Below, piece by piece: positions 43,724 to 55,710 of a stretch of DNA of 64,000 bases. The stretch is from NCBI GenBank assembly GCA_010093485.1, contig MU001494.1, positions 1,519,937 to 1,583,936 of the forward strand, read 5' to 3'. Positions within the stretch are counted from its first letter, which is position 1. Every line of letters begins with the position of its first letter. Both the position numbers and the translations under genes were made by a program. This DNA is from Karstenula rhodostoma CBS 690.94 (lineage: Eukaryota; Ascomycota; Dothideomycetes; Pleosporales; Didymosphaeriaceae). The notes beneath the pieces are model-generated. The model did not search any database. It saw only the letters and a program-made list of their open reading frames with translations, and was not told the origin of the DNA.

Positions 43724-46006
43724 TCACACGCCACCAACGCCAGGCCCATACACCCTATGATTCATCACGCTCTCTCTCCCACTTCCGGCCAACCCTCCAT
43801 TGAACGCGTCTTCCCCAAACACAATCGCCTTTCCTCGCAGGACCCAGCTCACCGTCGCCTTGGGACTCCCCCTCCATGTGCCCGTGCCCGTGTAAGGATT
43901 ACTCGGCGTGAGAATCCAGCCGCGAGCCAGCGCGGCATAATCTAGGCTTTGCACGGCAGCCGGGACGGCGACGAGCAACGTTTTGGAGTGCGCGAAGGGG
44001 GCGAAAATGAGGGATTTGCCCAGCGCCGGGAGGTCGGGGGCGGAGGTTTGCTGTGAGGGCGATGGCGCTGAGACGACGAGCGGGCCGTGTGTGCGTTCGC
44101 TCGCGGTCGAGGCCCAGGGGATGCCGTGGGCGATGAATGTCCCTACGATGCGAAGGAGCGCAGAGAAGAAGGGGAGGTTGACGTAGGTGTGGACGATCAC
44201 TTGCGGGTTGAACAGCACGTCCAGAGCCGCAGGGTCTAATCCGGAAACACTCTGTGAGAAGGACGGTTGTGAGACCACATCTAGCAACCAGGCGGCACCG
44301 CATCCAAACACACATGCTAGTGTTTGTATGAAGATATTTCGCATAGCCGGAGCTCGCGGATGCGTTGGTGTTTGTGCCAGGTTCCAGAGTGTGTGGCTCT
44401 GCACTTGACATTGTATGCAGAGATCGATGAATTCGCCAGCTCGACGTACCATTGCGGAGAAGTTGGGGTTTGGCTGCGCACGGTACGGAAGGTCGAGGAA
44501 GATAAGGTCAAGCTGAACGTATTCCACTCGTCCGTCTGAGCCTTGTGTGATTGTGTTCACTGTTTGTGGAAAGGCTGGAGGTGGAGTGGAGTACGAGGAT
44601 GGCTGATCGAGCGGTGTAGGCTTGCAAAGCCATGATATAGAGCCGTCGTGGAGCTGTAATGGTGCACCTGTTGTGCAAAGTGTGACGGGGTCTCTTGCTG
44701 CTAATCCTACGAGGAGAAGCTGGCGGAGACACTCATCCTCGATTGCTGGACGTTGCAAGGGTGAAGGTGATTTGAGGACCAAAGGTGTGCTGGCTACATT
44801 CAATACAATCGACGTCTTGTCACGGTTTGCATCCAGTCTTCTCACATACTCTGGAAGCCGTGGGTTTCCTCCAGCCTTCATGTTGAAGATCTCTGAAATG
44901 GCAGGCACCAACGATCGTAATAACGATGGTCTCGGTTCACCGTAAGGGTCTCGAACAGCAAGAGCCTCTTGTTCGTAATATGGGTAAGAGTTTGAAAAGA
45001 GTCGAAGTAGAGACATGATCTGTTGTTGCGTTGCAGAGGACGTGACGACTTCGCTAGCAAGTACCAGCATATGAACGAAGAACCCTCCAGTGAACCGAAC
45101 AACCGTAGATGCGGAATCTTCTCCGTCTTCTATATCGCAGGGTACAAGAAAGACGTGGCTACGTCCCATACGTAGCTCATGGGCACACCAAGCTCTCTCA
45201 AACCACATCGAACCAAGAATCCGCTCCACGAGAGATCGTAACCAGGGATACTGCTGCATAACCGGTGGGTTTAGTCCACGATTGGGATGCTGATCCAGTG
45301 GTAAGTCTGAAAAGACGTACTGATGGTAGTATTGCTCGAGATGGTGTAGCTCCCCCACCGTGATGGAAACATCGTCCAGAGCTGCTACCACGATTCGCGC
45401 ATTCCTGTAGATGGAATCCATGGCTCCAATGGCCAGGGCTTTCTCGATCTCGTCTTCTTGATTGATGCACACTTGGTCGAACCATAAGCCCTCGCCTGCC
45501 CTTCTCTCGTTCAGCACCGCCTGGAACATTCCTTTCGTAGTGGGAAGGGGAACCTGCTCGACAGTCTGAACCCATCCAAACGGTAGATCGCCGACGGGAG
45601 AGATGAGCTTCTTCGGAATGTCTCGACTGACTTTGTACCACACGTAGCTCATAGCTATGTAAGAATCTTCTTCGCCTTCCGGATACGCGTCGTTGATGAG
45701 ACGAAAGGCGACATCATCCCGAATAGAAGGCCTAGAAAGGAAGTGTTTGGCAACGGATGGTGCAAGTCGATGAAGATCTGCGAGGAGGGAAGTTCCGGCT
45801 TCATCGTGACTTTCATGCCCGTGCTGCGGTTGCTGTGGGTAGAGTAATGCTTGCTTTACTCCAGGGCTGACAAGATGTGCGTGGATGTTCGATGTATCGA
45901 AGTCGAGCTCGTCGACCTCGAGAAATTCGCAATGGCCTGCTCTCAGGCTACGAGGTGACTGCACTGTATGTGCAGACATGTCATAAGGTATAGGCTGCGC
46001 AACCAT
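43724..46006 (-). CDS. Heterokaryon-incompatibility (HET) domain protein
   Basis: A single exon of 760 aa. The HET domain is clear: YIAMSYVWY (116-124), LWFDQVCINQED (174-185) and AIGAMDSIYRNARIVVAALDD, ending near residue 300 after WFERAWCAHELRMG. The start is the ATG at 46006; one codon upstream is open but is GTG. The remaining ~450 residues have no recognisable NACHT, ankyrin or WD repeat partner, but contain a hydrophobic stretch (IFIQTLACVFGCGAAWLLDVV, about 565). HET domains are TIR-related and in some fungi trigger cell death when unlike individuals fuse; most family members are untested. No neighbouring partner gene (such as a NACHT protein) is seen. Confidence 0.87.
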   Translation of the reverse strand: MVAQPIPYDMSAHTVQSPRSLRAGHCEFLEVDELDFDTSNIHAHLVSPGVKQALLYPQQPQHGHESHDEAGTSLLADLHRLAPSVAKHFLSRPSIRDDVAFRLINDAYPEGEEDSYIAMSYVWYKVSRDIPKKLISPVGDLPFGWVQTVEQVPLPTTKGMFQAVLNERRAGEGLWFDQVCINQEDEIEKALAIGAMDSIYRNARIVVAALDDVSITVGELHHLEQYYHQYVFSDLPLDQHPNRGLNPPVMQQYPWLRSLVERILGSMWFERAWCAHELRMGRSHVFLVPCDIEDGEDSASTVVRFTGGFFVHMLVLASEVVTSSATQQQIMSLLRLFSNSYPYYEQEALAVRDPYGEPRPSLLRSLVPAISEIFNMKAGGNPRLPEYVRRLDANRDKTSIVLNVASTPLVLKSPSPLQRPAIEDECLRQLLLVGLAARDPVTLCTTGAPLQLHDGSISWLCKPTPLDQPSSYSTPPPAFPQTVNTITQGSDGRVEYVQLDLIFLDLPYRAQPNPNFSAMVRRAGEFIDLCIQCQVQSHTLWNLAQTPTHPRAPAMRNIFIQTLACVFGCGAAWLLDVVSQPSFSQSVSGLDPAALDVLFNPQVIVHTYVNLPFFSALLRIVGTFIAHGIPWASTASERTHGPLVVSAPSPSQQTSAPDLPALGKSLIFAPFAHSKTLLVAVPAAVQSLDYAALARGWILTPSNPYTGTGTWRGSPKATVSWVLRGKAIVFGEDAFNGGLAGSGRESVMNHRVYGPGVGGV

Positions 46007-46434
46007 CACGCACGTGGGAGTGAACTATTCAGCACTATCATCATTCGCATGGTCCCTGCACGACGCAAATAGATTACAACGGCGTTCTTTCCGAACAAAC
46101 AAGCAGACGGTGTGGGTGTTGAGTCGCGTGCGCTTGGTGGTATCGGTCACTAACTAACAGTCAGAAACAGACATGTCGGAAACATTGCCCGAACCGCTTA
46201 ACAGTCTGAAGCATACACTGCACGAGGATTGCGGTACAGATGAAAAAATAGAAAGGCTTGGAAGAAGTGAATCCTATTCCGGGAGAAACAGCGTTTCATA
46301 CCCAACCAAGCAATCGCAAACTGTTTACGTTTCGCCACGCGATCTCACACCTCATCGTGCCCTTCTCTCGACCCCACACTAGACTCAATGCCGTTGGAAT
46401 ATGACACCTTTTGACAAATCTCCATACAAAAACG
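46007..46434. other. HET gene promoter and 3' flank of UspA gene
   Basis: 428 bp between two minus-strand genes. Nothing further seen. Confidence 0.5.
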
Positions 46435-48509
46435 TTAGTCGATTTTAGCGTTGACGAGCCGACCGTTGTTAGACGGCGAGATGACGTTGGACATCCGCAG
46501 ATTCTTGCGCTTGTACTTGCTATGCTTGCGGAGCCGTTTCCTTGCTACCATCACTGGAACCGAAGATTTGGTCACAAGGTAGTTGCTGAAAGATCCCAGG
46601 AGGACACTAACGAGAGGTCAGCAACCCGACCGAGATGTGTTGCGGAAAGTACTCACCCTTTCAATGCGTTGCGTCCTCTGGACCCCAGGATCACCAATGT
46701 GGGGTCCAAGAAGTCGATCTGTCAGTCAGCTGTCAGTAGCACGCGATAGGTGTCGAGGCTGTTTCATACGTACCACTTCTGTGAGCATGTGTTTAGGGCT
46801 CTTGCAATGAAAAACTTCTACCACCACCCGAACTTGCAAGCGAGTTTTCCGTAGAAGTTTGACACAGCGATCGGACACTTCAACAGCCGCTTGATATCGG
46901 TCCTTCTCTGCTTTGTTCATGGTGTTCGTGTCCGTCTCTGATGCTGATACGCTATTGGTCAAGGGCGACGACCCTGGTCCTTCCGCTACAAGGCCTTGGT
47001 GGCTTTCGAGCGTCTTCAGCAGACTAGCCGACTCTTGTTGCGCCGTCATAGGGACACTGCCTCCAGGAGTATCCGTTCCGCCAACACCAACTTCCTCATC
47101 CACTGCATAAACTGCGAGCAAGGTATCGCCATCCCGAAGCACTGTCCCTATGGTCCACTCTAAAGCATAAGCTGCTTCTTCGCTTATATCAGTTGCTACC
47201 AAGTAGACACGCTGTCGTCGCAGACCGTTTTCAGCATCTGCTAGGAACTTGCCATAGTTGCCACGGACGATTTGACGGACGCAACGGTGGGCCTCCGGGC
47301 TTGACTGGATAGGGGAAATATTCATGGACAGCAATTGAGCCGACTTGAGCTCAGACAGGTCTGCCTCCGTATCTGAATGGTAAGGGGTAGACACAGCAGA
47401 CCCGCCCTGATCAAAGCTCGTATGCGGGTGCACTCCTGATTTCTTGTTCGACAGTTTCTCGCCTGCTAATGTGATACCGTCTGGACCAGTGATGGTCACA
47501 TCTGGCTCCAACATTGATCGCACCCTGTGAGAAGAGGAAACGTCTTTGCCTGCTTTGGTCAGTACTTTCCATGCTAGATTGTACATTTCTTCTGCTCACG
47601 TTCTTCCTCAGCGGCTGCTAGTAAACTTCTCGGACCTGTGTCCTCGCCACCGTCGCTCCGCCGACGTTGTCTGCCCCGTCTCTTGGCACCTCCCCAGCTG
47701 TCAACGTCGGAATCTTCGCTGTCATCATTTTCGCTGGATTCGACTGCAGCCTCGTCGTCACCAAAGTCGTCTGTAGCTAAGCGAACGCCTCCTCCGGGAG
47801 CAAGACTTATTCCCTTGGTAGGGTCAGAGCCTTTGCGATTTGGAAGAGACGAGAGACTCCCGCCTGACCGGCTGAGATTTGCATCTGAAAGTTTACGATA
47901 TGCGGATGACATGTCGATGACTTTGCCGGAATCGGTCACATACTTGTTCGGAGAGGCCATCTGATTCATGGTATTTGTGTTGAGCATGTGGCCACCTGGA
48001 GACTGAGATCTGCCCGGTCCAGGACTACTAGCCTTCTTGCTTTGGTAGCCGTTGAACGAACCGTGTCGGTCCCGGTCTCTGTTCGACGCTGCCTTCCCGG
48101 ATTGGTCGCCGAAGACGGACGACATGGCTCGAGGTTTCACCGTAGTGCTCGCCTTTCCGCCTTGCGATACGCGTTTTGGCATAGAGTGCGCCTCTATGGT
48201 GGGCAGCATTGAGAATTGGTATTGCGACTCCGGGTCGACGGAAGAACCCCCAAAGCCGCGGGCGGAAGGCGGCGGAGACGAGGGATTGCTGCCGCGACTG
48301 GTGTTCCGTTTCTTCTTCCCAAGATGCGACCAATCTGCTACGTGCGTGCCGCCGACGTCCAGCATACTGCGGACAGGCGACATGGCGGGGCTTCCTGCGC
48401 GGCCACCCACATGAGGGCTTCCGGAGCGCCCTGAGTTTGCCCGGGTATTAGCTTCGAGCAAAGCCAGCACCTCCTTCCTCTCGTCGTCCAGCGCCGCTTC
48501 CATAGACAT
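46435..48509 (-). CDS. UspA (universal stress protein) domain protein
   Basis: Exons 48509-47600, 47549-46774, 46718-46657 and 46606-46435 (introns of 50, 55 and 50 bp) give 639 aa. The first ~300 residues are Ser/Gly/Pro-rich and disordered, with an acidic SSENDDSEDSDVDSW followed by a basic RRGRQRRR. The UspA fold spans roughly 435-600: RVYLVATDISEEAAYALEW, GDTLLAVYAVDE, and, across two splice joins, FLDPTLVILGSRGR-NALKG-VLLGSFSNYLV, which gives the G-2x-G-9x-G(S/N) nucleotide-binding loop. The domain end SSVPVMVARKRLRKH is also typical. About 60 residues of poorly conserved sequence interrupt the fold after DEEVGVGG. Tandem acceptors at the first intron (AAAG and GCAG) are both in frame and swap one or two residues. 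Cellular role unknown; family proteins bind ATP and respond to stress. Confidence 0.85.
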
Positions 48510-49626
48510 GGCGGGTTCTCGCGGTGGGGGGTTGGGCTATTCGAATGTGTGTGTCCGCAAGCGTAGGTGTGGCGTCGCGGTCGCCTTGTAGAATAGTGCT
48601 CAAGGGCGGCGTTACTGCACAGCAGCACAAGTAAAGTAATTGCTCGGAGCGAAGGCTGGTTGCCTGGGGGCGTTTGGTGCAGTCGTGGGGCGCTTCGTTT
48701 GGTGCGGGTGGCTAGTGGGGCTTACAGCATCCTCTGCGAGCACTCAAGTGAAGGTGAACCGACGTTGCAATCGCCGCGGCCTTGTCGCGTGATAGGCAGT
48801 AGCAATAGTCGCAGCGGGGTAAAATGTGGGAGAGACACTCGCGGGGCTGGCGAAGGGCTGGGGCTGGGGTGTCGTTAGCCGCTGTCGGAGAACAGCTTGT
48901 TCTTCAGGGCGGTGGTGGACGACATAAGGAAGCGTGCGTGCACCTGAGCAGGCGATGATGCGCAGGGTCCCGGGGCAGCAAGCGCGAAAGGAGACGATGG
49001 GTCGAGGTGCTAGTGGAGGCTGGCGGGTTGAGGGGGTCTAGTGAGGCTGCGCCCTTTGCCGCGCTGCAGCGCTTGGCACGCACCTCTCGTATGATGCTGG
49101 AAGCCTCTGGGGGAAGTTTGGAAATTTGTGGAGTACCTTTGAGCCGGTTGACTGCTGTAAAAGCGGCGAACAAGAGTTGGGCCTCGTAGGGCCGTCTCCA
49201 CAATGTGCGAATGAGGAAGCCATCATCGATTTGATACTGCCAAGACCGACAATCACATGATGATTGCATCACCTCAATGCTGCCCGGTTCCCGTGTTGCT
49301 CAGAAGCGCACGAAATGCATAAAGTCGGCTGCCATCGGAAGCATTCGGGACGGACATGCGAGCACCGAAATGGTCACGCTGGTTTTTGCTTGTGAAGCTC
49401 AGATCGGTTGTGTAATCACATCAACTATGCAGTGTCTTGCGCAGAGTATCGTCGAAGCGGACTGTGACTCCTATCTGAAATTGAACCATCACAGGCAACA
49501 CACGAATGCCTTTGCGACATGGAGCGCTTGGTTGAACATGGGAAGGAAGAGCACTAATTGTGTCACAATACATAATACAGATGCAGAATGTCAGTTCTGC
49601 ATTGCTAGTCCCAGCTCTGTGTGCGT
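48510..49626. other. UspA gene promoter and 3' flank of uS7m gene
   Basis: 1.1 kb. No supported gene. Confidence 0.5.
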
Positions 49627-50721
49627 TTATCGCTTCCGCGGCAGCACAATGTTGGCCCGAGCGGAGATGCCCAGCTTGTGCACCATGTTCCTTCTCTCCC
49701 ACACACTGCTACGACCCTCAATAACAGCGATCAGCTCTGACGCCACTCGCTGCGCGTAGCCAGTCTTGCCGCTGGTGTTTGTCTTTCTCTTCGATGCCGC
49801 CCCCAAAATCCACTGGATTGCTATCCTTCGTCGCTGCCGCTGGCCTAGAGGGACAGGAATCTGTAAAGCCACACCACCACCCGCAGCACCCTTCTGGCTT
49901 CGAATTCTGAGCAAAGGCGAAACCGAATCAATGGCAAGGGTGAGGTAGAGAACGGGATTGAGCGGGAGGTGCGATGGCGGCGGTGCACCAGGTAGAAGCG
50001 GTCGTTGCGGGTTGATCGTAGGGACAGAAGCGGTACGAAGTTGTTGCAGAATGAGCGCCATGTTCTGTTTCTTGTCAGACCCAGGTCGCTAGCGTTCTTC
50101 GAAATGATGACGTACCCGCTGAGCAACGCTCTTCTTTCCATGCCGCATCAAGAGGTTGGTGACTTGGTCAACCACCGGGTCGTATCTGTGCTTGACGTGC
50201 CCATCCTTGGGAAGAGGCAACACAGGCATTTCGAACTTCAGGCCTGGTGCCGCTGGCACGGCCTCGACTGGCGGCGATGTAAAACTCATGAGACCCATGT
50301 CGAACGCGCCGCTTCCACCGCCAATTGGTGTCGTTGTGGTCGAGTACGAGCGCGAGCCTTTCGGAGCCGAGCTCGCGTTCGACTTGAGTTGCTCTTGCAT
50401 GACCTTGGGCAGCTTCTCCTGTGCCTTTTTGTCGCCCTTGACAATATCTTGAACCGGTGTGCCTTGGCTCAGATCCGGACCTTCACCACCTGTGATGTCT
50501 GCCATCTGTGATGCCTCTTCGCTGACATGGCCAAGAGGCTTCGCATCGATGCGCTTCGAGCGATCCGCGGCGGGAACTTTGTCTTCGCTCTTCGCATCGG
50601 AATAGGCACGGGTCTGCGTCGGTGCCAGTCGCATGGTAGGTCGGGAAAGCCATTGGGCTTGTGCTTTTGGCCTGTATGGAATCGTTCGCGCCAAGCTGAG
50701 GACATTCAATCTCGGAGGCAT
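49627..50721 (-). CDS. RSM7: Mitochondrial small-subunit ribosomal protein uS7
   Basis: Exons 50721-50116 and 50064-49627 (51 bp intron) give 347 aa. The join reads KSVAQR-NMALILQQLR. The first ~35 residues are Arg-rich and nearly free of acids, as for mitochondrial import. A spacer of ~140 Ser/Thr/Lys-rich residues precedes the uS7 fold (about 185-347): HRYDPVVDQVTNLLMRHGKKSVAQR, PLLRIRSQKGAAGGGVALQIPVPL, RRRIAIQWIL and the C-terminal MVHKLGISARANIVLPRKR. uS7 binds 12S/15S-type rRNA in the head of the small subunit. The start was set at MPPRLNV; the frame is open upstream without ATG. Confidence 0.92.
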
Positions 50722-53700
50722 ATTGATGGTTGCGACGATCAATTGTGTCGAAGGGGCGCGCTGTCTTTCGAAAATGATGCGGACATGTGGACAAGGGCGG
50801 GTTAGCGCGGTAGGTCACGTGGCTATCACAAAGCCCCGAAGTCGCTTCGCCCGAAGCTAGTTCTCCTACTAATTAAACCCACCCTAGTTACTTATCACTT
50901 AACTATTACTATTAGCTACTACCTAACTACGTATTGCCCGTCAACCACGTACCGCGAAGGCTACACTCGTACCGTAGAGTTTTGCAACATCTATCAAACT
51001 CTACCCGGGCTGACTCCATACGCCCAACGGTAACCACTCAACGCGTGAATTATGAACTGGGTGCCATGAACGTTCGGGCTGGAGCCATGTCTTGAAGCGA
51101 CGAAAGAGCCCGCTTATGAAAACCGCCTCCGTTGGCTCAAATGTCTCGCGTGATCTTGGCGAATATCCTCAGTACTTTTGCAGGAGCTAGAAAACAGTGA
51201 TGGAGTCGAGTCAAGATGTAGCCTGGCAGGGCAAGCTCGAGTGACATTTCGAACAAATAGCAGTGCAACGGATCCAGTCTCGCACGATAATATCTGGCAT
51301 AATGGATGCCCTGCGTCCGAACATGCGCTTCGTTCGTATATATACGTCGGGCTAGTACTCTAGCCAACTGCGTATTCGCAGGCCTCGTCTAATCCATGAA
51401 CTAACAAGATTCCAGAGTTGGAGGTGACTAGCAGACTGTGGGGGCCAGTTTCAGGAGTTTCAGGCGTCAGCACTAAGCTGCGTAGAGATAGTCAAGCAGG
51501 CCTAGAGATGTATGCAATGCTAAACCAAACATGATATCATTAACTCCTATAAACCGGGGCCGTCCGGGCGAGGATTTGTAGAAGGGCCACTTACATCAGT
51601 AAGTTCAAGACCAACGCGCCGGTCTTTTGTGCTGACTACCTGCCCGCCCAGCGCTTCTGTTGCTATATAGATTTGCACGTTCTTGAATGTCGTCTGGTCC
51701 TCGCCCAAATTACGATGTTCTCTCGTCAGGTGTCGGACACAATGAAACTGAAGACTATGAGTTACAATCCTCAGGGATGAGACAGCAACTCCGACGTCTC
51801 CTTCTTCATGAGCAAAAGATCGACACACGGAATGGTAGCCTTTTGCATTCAGAGGACCGCATCGCGAAGTCTAGGCGATCGAGTATCACACGTCTAGGTA
51901 CTTGATGTTCACCATCACTTTTGTCTGCATCAGAAAACGGCACCTACCAACAGAAATCCCTCAAAGAATCACTGATGGATTCGCGAAATCACCACAGGGG
52001 GATTGCTACAAGCTGGCAGACCATCACCTTGGTGTTTGGTAACCATATTATCGCTATGAGATAAGTGGATATGATAAGTCTACATACTGATGATCTTTTA
52101 GCTTTACTCGTCGCCACCCTACACTTCGTAACGATGTACTATCTGAACGCAAAGCCAACTGACAACAGAACTTACCTGACTCAAAAACATGTCACCCGGC
52201 TTTCTCTGCTCCCGGTCACTAGTTTCAGAGTCTCTCCAGTTGCCCGACTCGTACGACCTTGCTCGCTTGGTGGCAACGAGCTAGCCACGACCGAGCTCAA
52301 AAACACACGGATCATGTATGCGATATTAAGTGCTAAAGAAGCGGAAGATGATACGCATCATAGGATGAGATTTGGACTGGAGGAAGAAATATTGTCTGTG
52401 AGGGGTAGGCAAGCACGATGATACGAACATGACCGGGGAATCGATTGACTCTGGAGGAAATATGGAGTGATCAAAGACAAACACTGGCGTTGCTCAGGAT
52501 TACATATCGTGTCGTCACTATCGATCCCATAGTAGCATGGATCACCGCACTACTCATCAGAGCTCGCTACTACTACTTTGATGATTTATGAGCAATTCGT
52601 AAGCCTACCAACTGGATCTGTTAAACAGGATCGCCTTGTTGACCAAGACGCGGGAGAAACCAATCTCCTTTCGCTGCTGACAACACGGCTTTCGCCGTAC
52701 TCAGTGCCAGCTCGGCATGTGGGATATACGACCACCGACGTACATTTCATCACCATACGACTTTATAACAGCAAGATCAGGCATTACTCCTCACCTGGCA
52801 TGTCGATAAAAGATAAACTTCAGGGCAATTTCTGCGTCTGGCATCTTGAACTTGAATCATGAACCCATCGTTGTAGCATACATATCTGCATGGCCAGCAG
52901 GTAAGATGCGCATTGAATCTGACTCTAACCGCACCACAAACCATAATCTATTACGACCGAGGTCTGTCCCAAACCGTTCCCTTTCAATCCATCCTCCTTG
53001 GTCCGACGACCAGAATTGATGCCGGGATTCCAAGTGCGTGAACGGATACCTGTCTTCATCAACTGGTCGTTCATCTTGGACCGGGGGCAGTGCAGTGTAA
53101 GTTTTAGGTAAGACTACTCGGGATATTGACTAAAACAGGTCGTGTATATGCGCTGAATCTCGCAGATGTGCCCCGCTTACCGGCTATGCAGAGTGCGGTG
53201 GGGGCCGGCATTGCCTTGCTGAAATTGATCATTAGAACAGTGAGAAATTGCCCCGTTGCATAGCAGTTTGGTCGCAAGAAACTCCAATACCGACCATGGT
53301 ACCTGAAGACGGGATGAATTAAGCTGACAGAGATTGCCCAGCGGCCTAACTTCTCGACACGAATGCGATATTCGCCTTGGGATTACCCCATGGAGTTGTG
53401 GCTTGCGGAGTAGCATGCGTGTATGCGAGTATGCACACAAGGGGTTGGAAAGGAAAGCGTTGTAAGAAACAAGAAGTGTGAAAAGTGCTACTGGAAGCTC
53501 TTCTTGTCTTCACGAGTAACAAGGTACCATCCTAGCTCTATAACACTTGATAATCGTTCTGAGAAAATCCTTGTATGCTTAACAGGGGTTACTGTACAGA
53601 CTCCCTACGAGATATGCCTAAAAATAAAAATAACCCCGTTTGTCCACCACCTGCATACGCTCAGAGAGAAAATCAATATTGTAAGGAACCGCCCGGCTGC

Positions 53701-54048
53701 ACAGCTTCTCACACAGAATACGAATCTGTTGATGAACACAATAGTTTGACTGGGCAAGAGGACCACACTGCTAAACCATTTCTCAGTTACGCAGCTTCTC
53801 GTACGGAAAATAACCCCATGACGCCTACCAAGGTTTCCAACTGTCATGAAGGATCATGTAGAGAAGTCGGGATGTTTCTACTGGATGGTCTCTGGAACTT
53901 CCCCTCTGCTTCTGAACTAGGACAATGAGCACGTCCAAGGCTGGATGCCTTAGCTGGGGGATAAAGTGTATAAGAAGCAAGCAGAACGCACCCATTCAAT
54001 ACTTCCTCACCCCATCAGTTCGATCAATCCTCGAACCTAGACTGTCAA
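50722..54048. other. Gene-poor interval
   Basis: 3.3 kb without a supported gene. It starts with a TA-rich stretch of short related words (TTACTATTAGCTACTACCTA, 50860-50935) and stays AT-richer than the flanks. Plus-strand open frames at 53423-53930 show no domain. A decayed repeat or transposon is possible; repeat-induced point mutation could not be measured here. Confidence 0.4.
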
Positions 54049-54770
54049 ATGCATCTAATCATCATGCACTTCGTTCAAGTCATCCTCGGGCTCGCCGCGA
54101 CGGTCTCTGCCCTCGATATCCGTATCCACGACAATGCAAACTGCAATGGCGGTTCCTGGTACGTAACACAGGGGAACAAGTCTCGAATTCTAGGAAACGC
54201 AAGCAGTGCTTAGACTTTCAAATACTGCTCGCAGAATTCCAGCACAGCTTGCTTCCCCCTCCCTCTCTTGTACCTAATCCCTTCACGAGATGAACCCATC
54301 AATAACCTGTATCCCTACTTTCAGGCAGTGTCTTAGACGGAACCCCAACACGTGTTGCTCGGCCCCTCTCTCGCCGCAACACCATTCGGTTGGATTCTAC
54401 GGTGTCGTGGAGAACTGGCGGTTCGAAGCTCGTGCCTATCAAGGCCAGAACTGTCAAACACAGGTTCAGAATCAGCGTGTTCTTGGGCAAAACTTTGTTT
54501 GTCTCTCCGCCGGAAGCGGTACGATTGGGTCCGCGGGTTACGGTTTCTGGAGCAGGCAGGCTCAGGTTGAGGCCGAGACTTGCACGGAAAACAACGAAGC
54601 CACAGGACAGAAGTGCTTAGAGTCGGGGACAGCCGATAGCTTGGTGCTCGCGGATGGAGTTACGACGTACACTATCGGCGGTGTTTCAGACGACGTTGTG
54701 CTCGAACTGGTGCGTAATCATCCTATCATTGGTAAATTTACCGACCTGATGTGCTAACTTTGTGTAGTGA
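54049..54770 (+). CDS. Small secreted cysteine-rich protein
   Basis: Exons 54049-54158, 54325-54709 and 54768-54770 (introns of 166 and 58 bp) give 165 aa. The signal peptide is clear (MHLIIMHFVQVILGLAATVS, cut near VSA). The mature ~143 residues hold eight cysteines: NANC, WQC, NTCC, QNC, FVC, ETC and QKC, enough for four disulfides. Size and cysteine content are those of fungal secreted effectors or cell-wall proteins; no family is recognised. The last exon is only the stop codon TGA; the intron before it has a strong TGCTAAC branch site. If that intron is kept the protein gains 16 residues and a ninth cysteine and ends at 54757. The first intron is longer than usual and less certain. Confidence 0.65.
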
Positions 54771-55710
54771 GTTGACCCTGTCTCAAAGAAGCTCCAGAAA
54801 TTCACGACGAATGTTATTTTGCGCCTCTCTGCTAACGTACTTAGGGCCAATTTCGTGTTTAACGGAACAACCACCAAGAACATCCCTCGGGAGTTCGAGG
54901 AGTACAAGATCATGCTCTAAGTCCGCTCGGACAAGGAACGGTACGCGGTACACCGGGTCTTCGCAAAGGTGATCAAGGTGTCTACGACGACATGTTGAAG
55001 CACCGGCTACCTTCGTTTTCTGAGGACCCTACCTTGTCCTGGGAGTGTCGTTGTGTTCAGACTCGTTCCCGCGTTCGCTGTTGAGGTTCCATTCACGCTT
55101 CTGGATGTCGTTCATGTATCCAGTCCTCTTTACTGCTCTTATAGCAGCAGAAGATAGCTTCCCAATCAGCCGTTTTCCCTCGCCGAATGCGTGCTCTTCG
55201 CTCAAGTCCAGACGGGAGCACTTGTGGACAGTCCGTCCGTGTTCACGCAAGGCTGCTACCCGAGCATAGGCTGCTACTGCCTATGAGTGGGGCAGTCGCG
55301 TTCACACCCCCGCGCTTGCACGCACGGGCCCAAGGCAACAGCAAGGGTCGCGATACACGACGCCCAACCACTCGCCCAGCCACCTCGCCTTTTGCGTTTC
55401 ACTATTCACCCCTAGCCCCGGTGGGTTTGCTGGCGCTCCTCCCCGCGATATAGGAGCCCGTGCGTCCACGAGAGGCGACACTCCTCACATCTTCTAGAGC
55501 TCTTATCCTTCATTCCTCATTTCCCCGGTAGGCTCCGTCACAACTAACTTCAAGCGCATCACGAGATCTTTCCATGTGCCGGCTGGCTTCTTTGCGCGTG
55601 CTCCATTGTACCGCTCCATGGTAAACAACAGCCAGTTCCCAGCCACCTACCCCTCCCACTGCACCTTTCCACAACTTCGCGCCCACGCCTTTCGACCAGC
55701 CATCAGCCGA
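54771..55710. other. Intergenic with a possible coding relic
   Basis: On the plus strand 54843-54916 reads ANFVFNGTTTKNIPREFEEY and soon stops; it looks like a protein tail and may be a decayed exon. The rest holds the promoter and 5' leader of the next gene, whose frame is open back to 55576 with an in-frame ATG at 55618. Confidence 0.35.
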
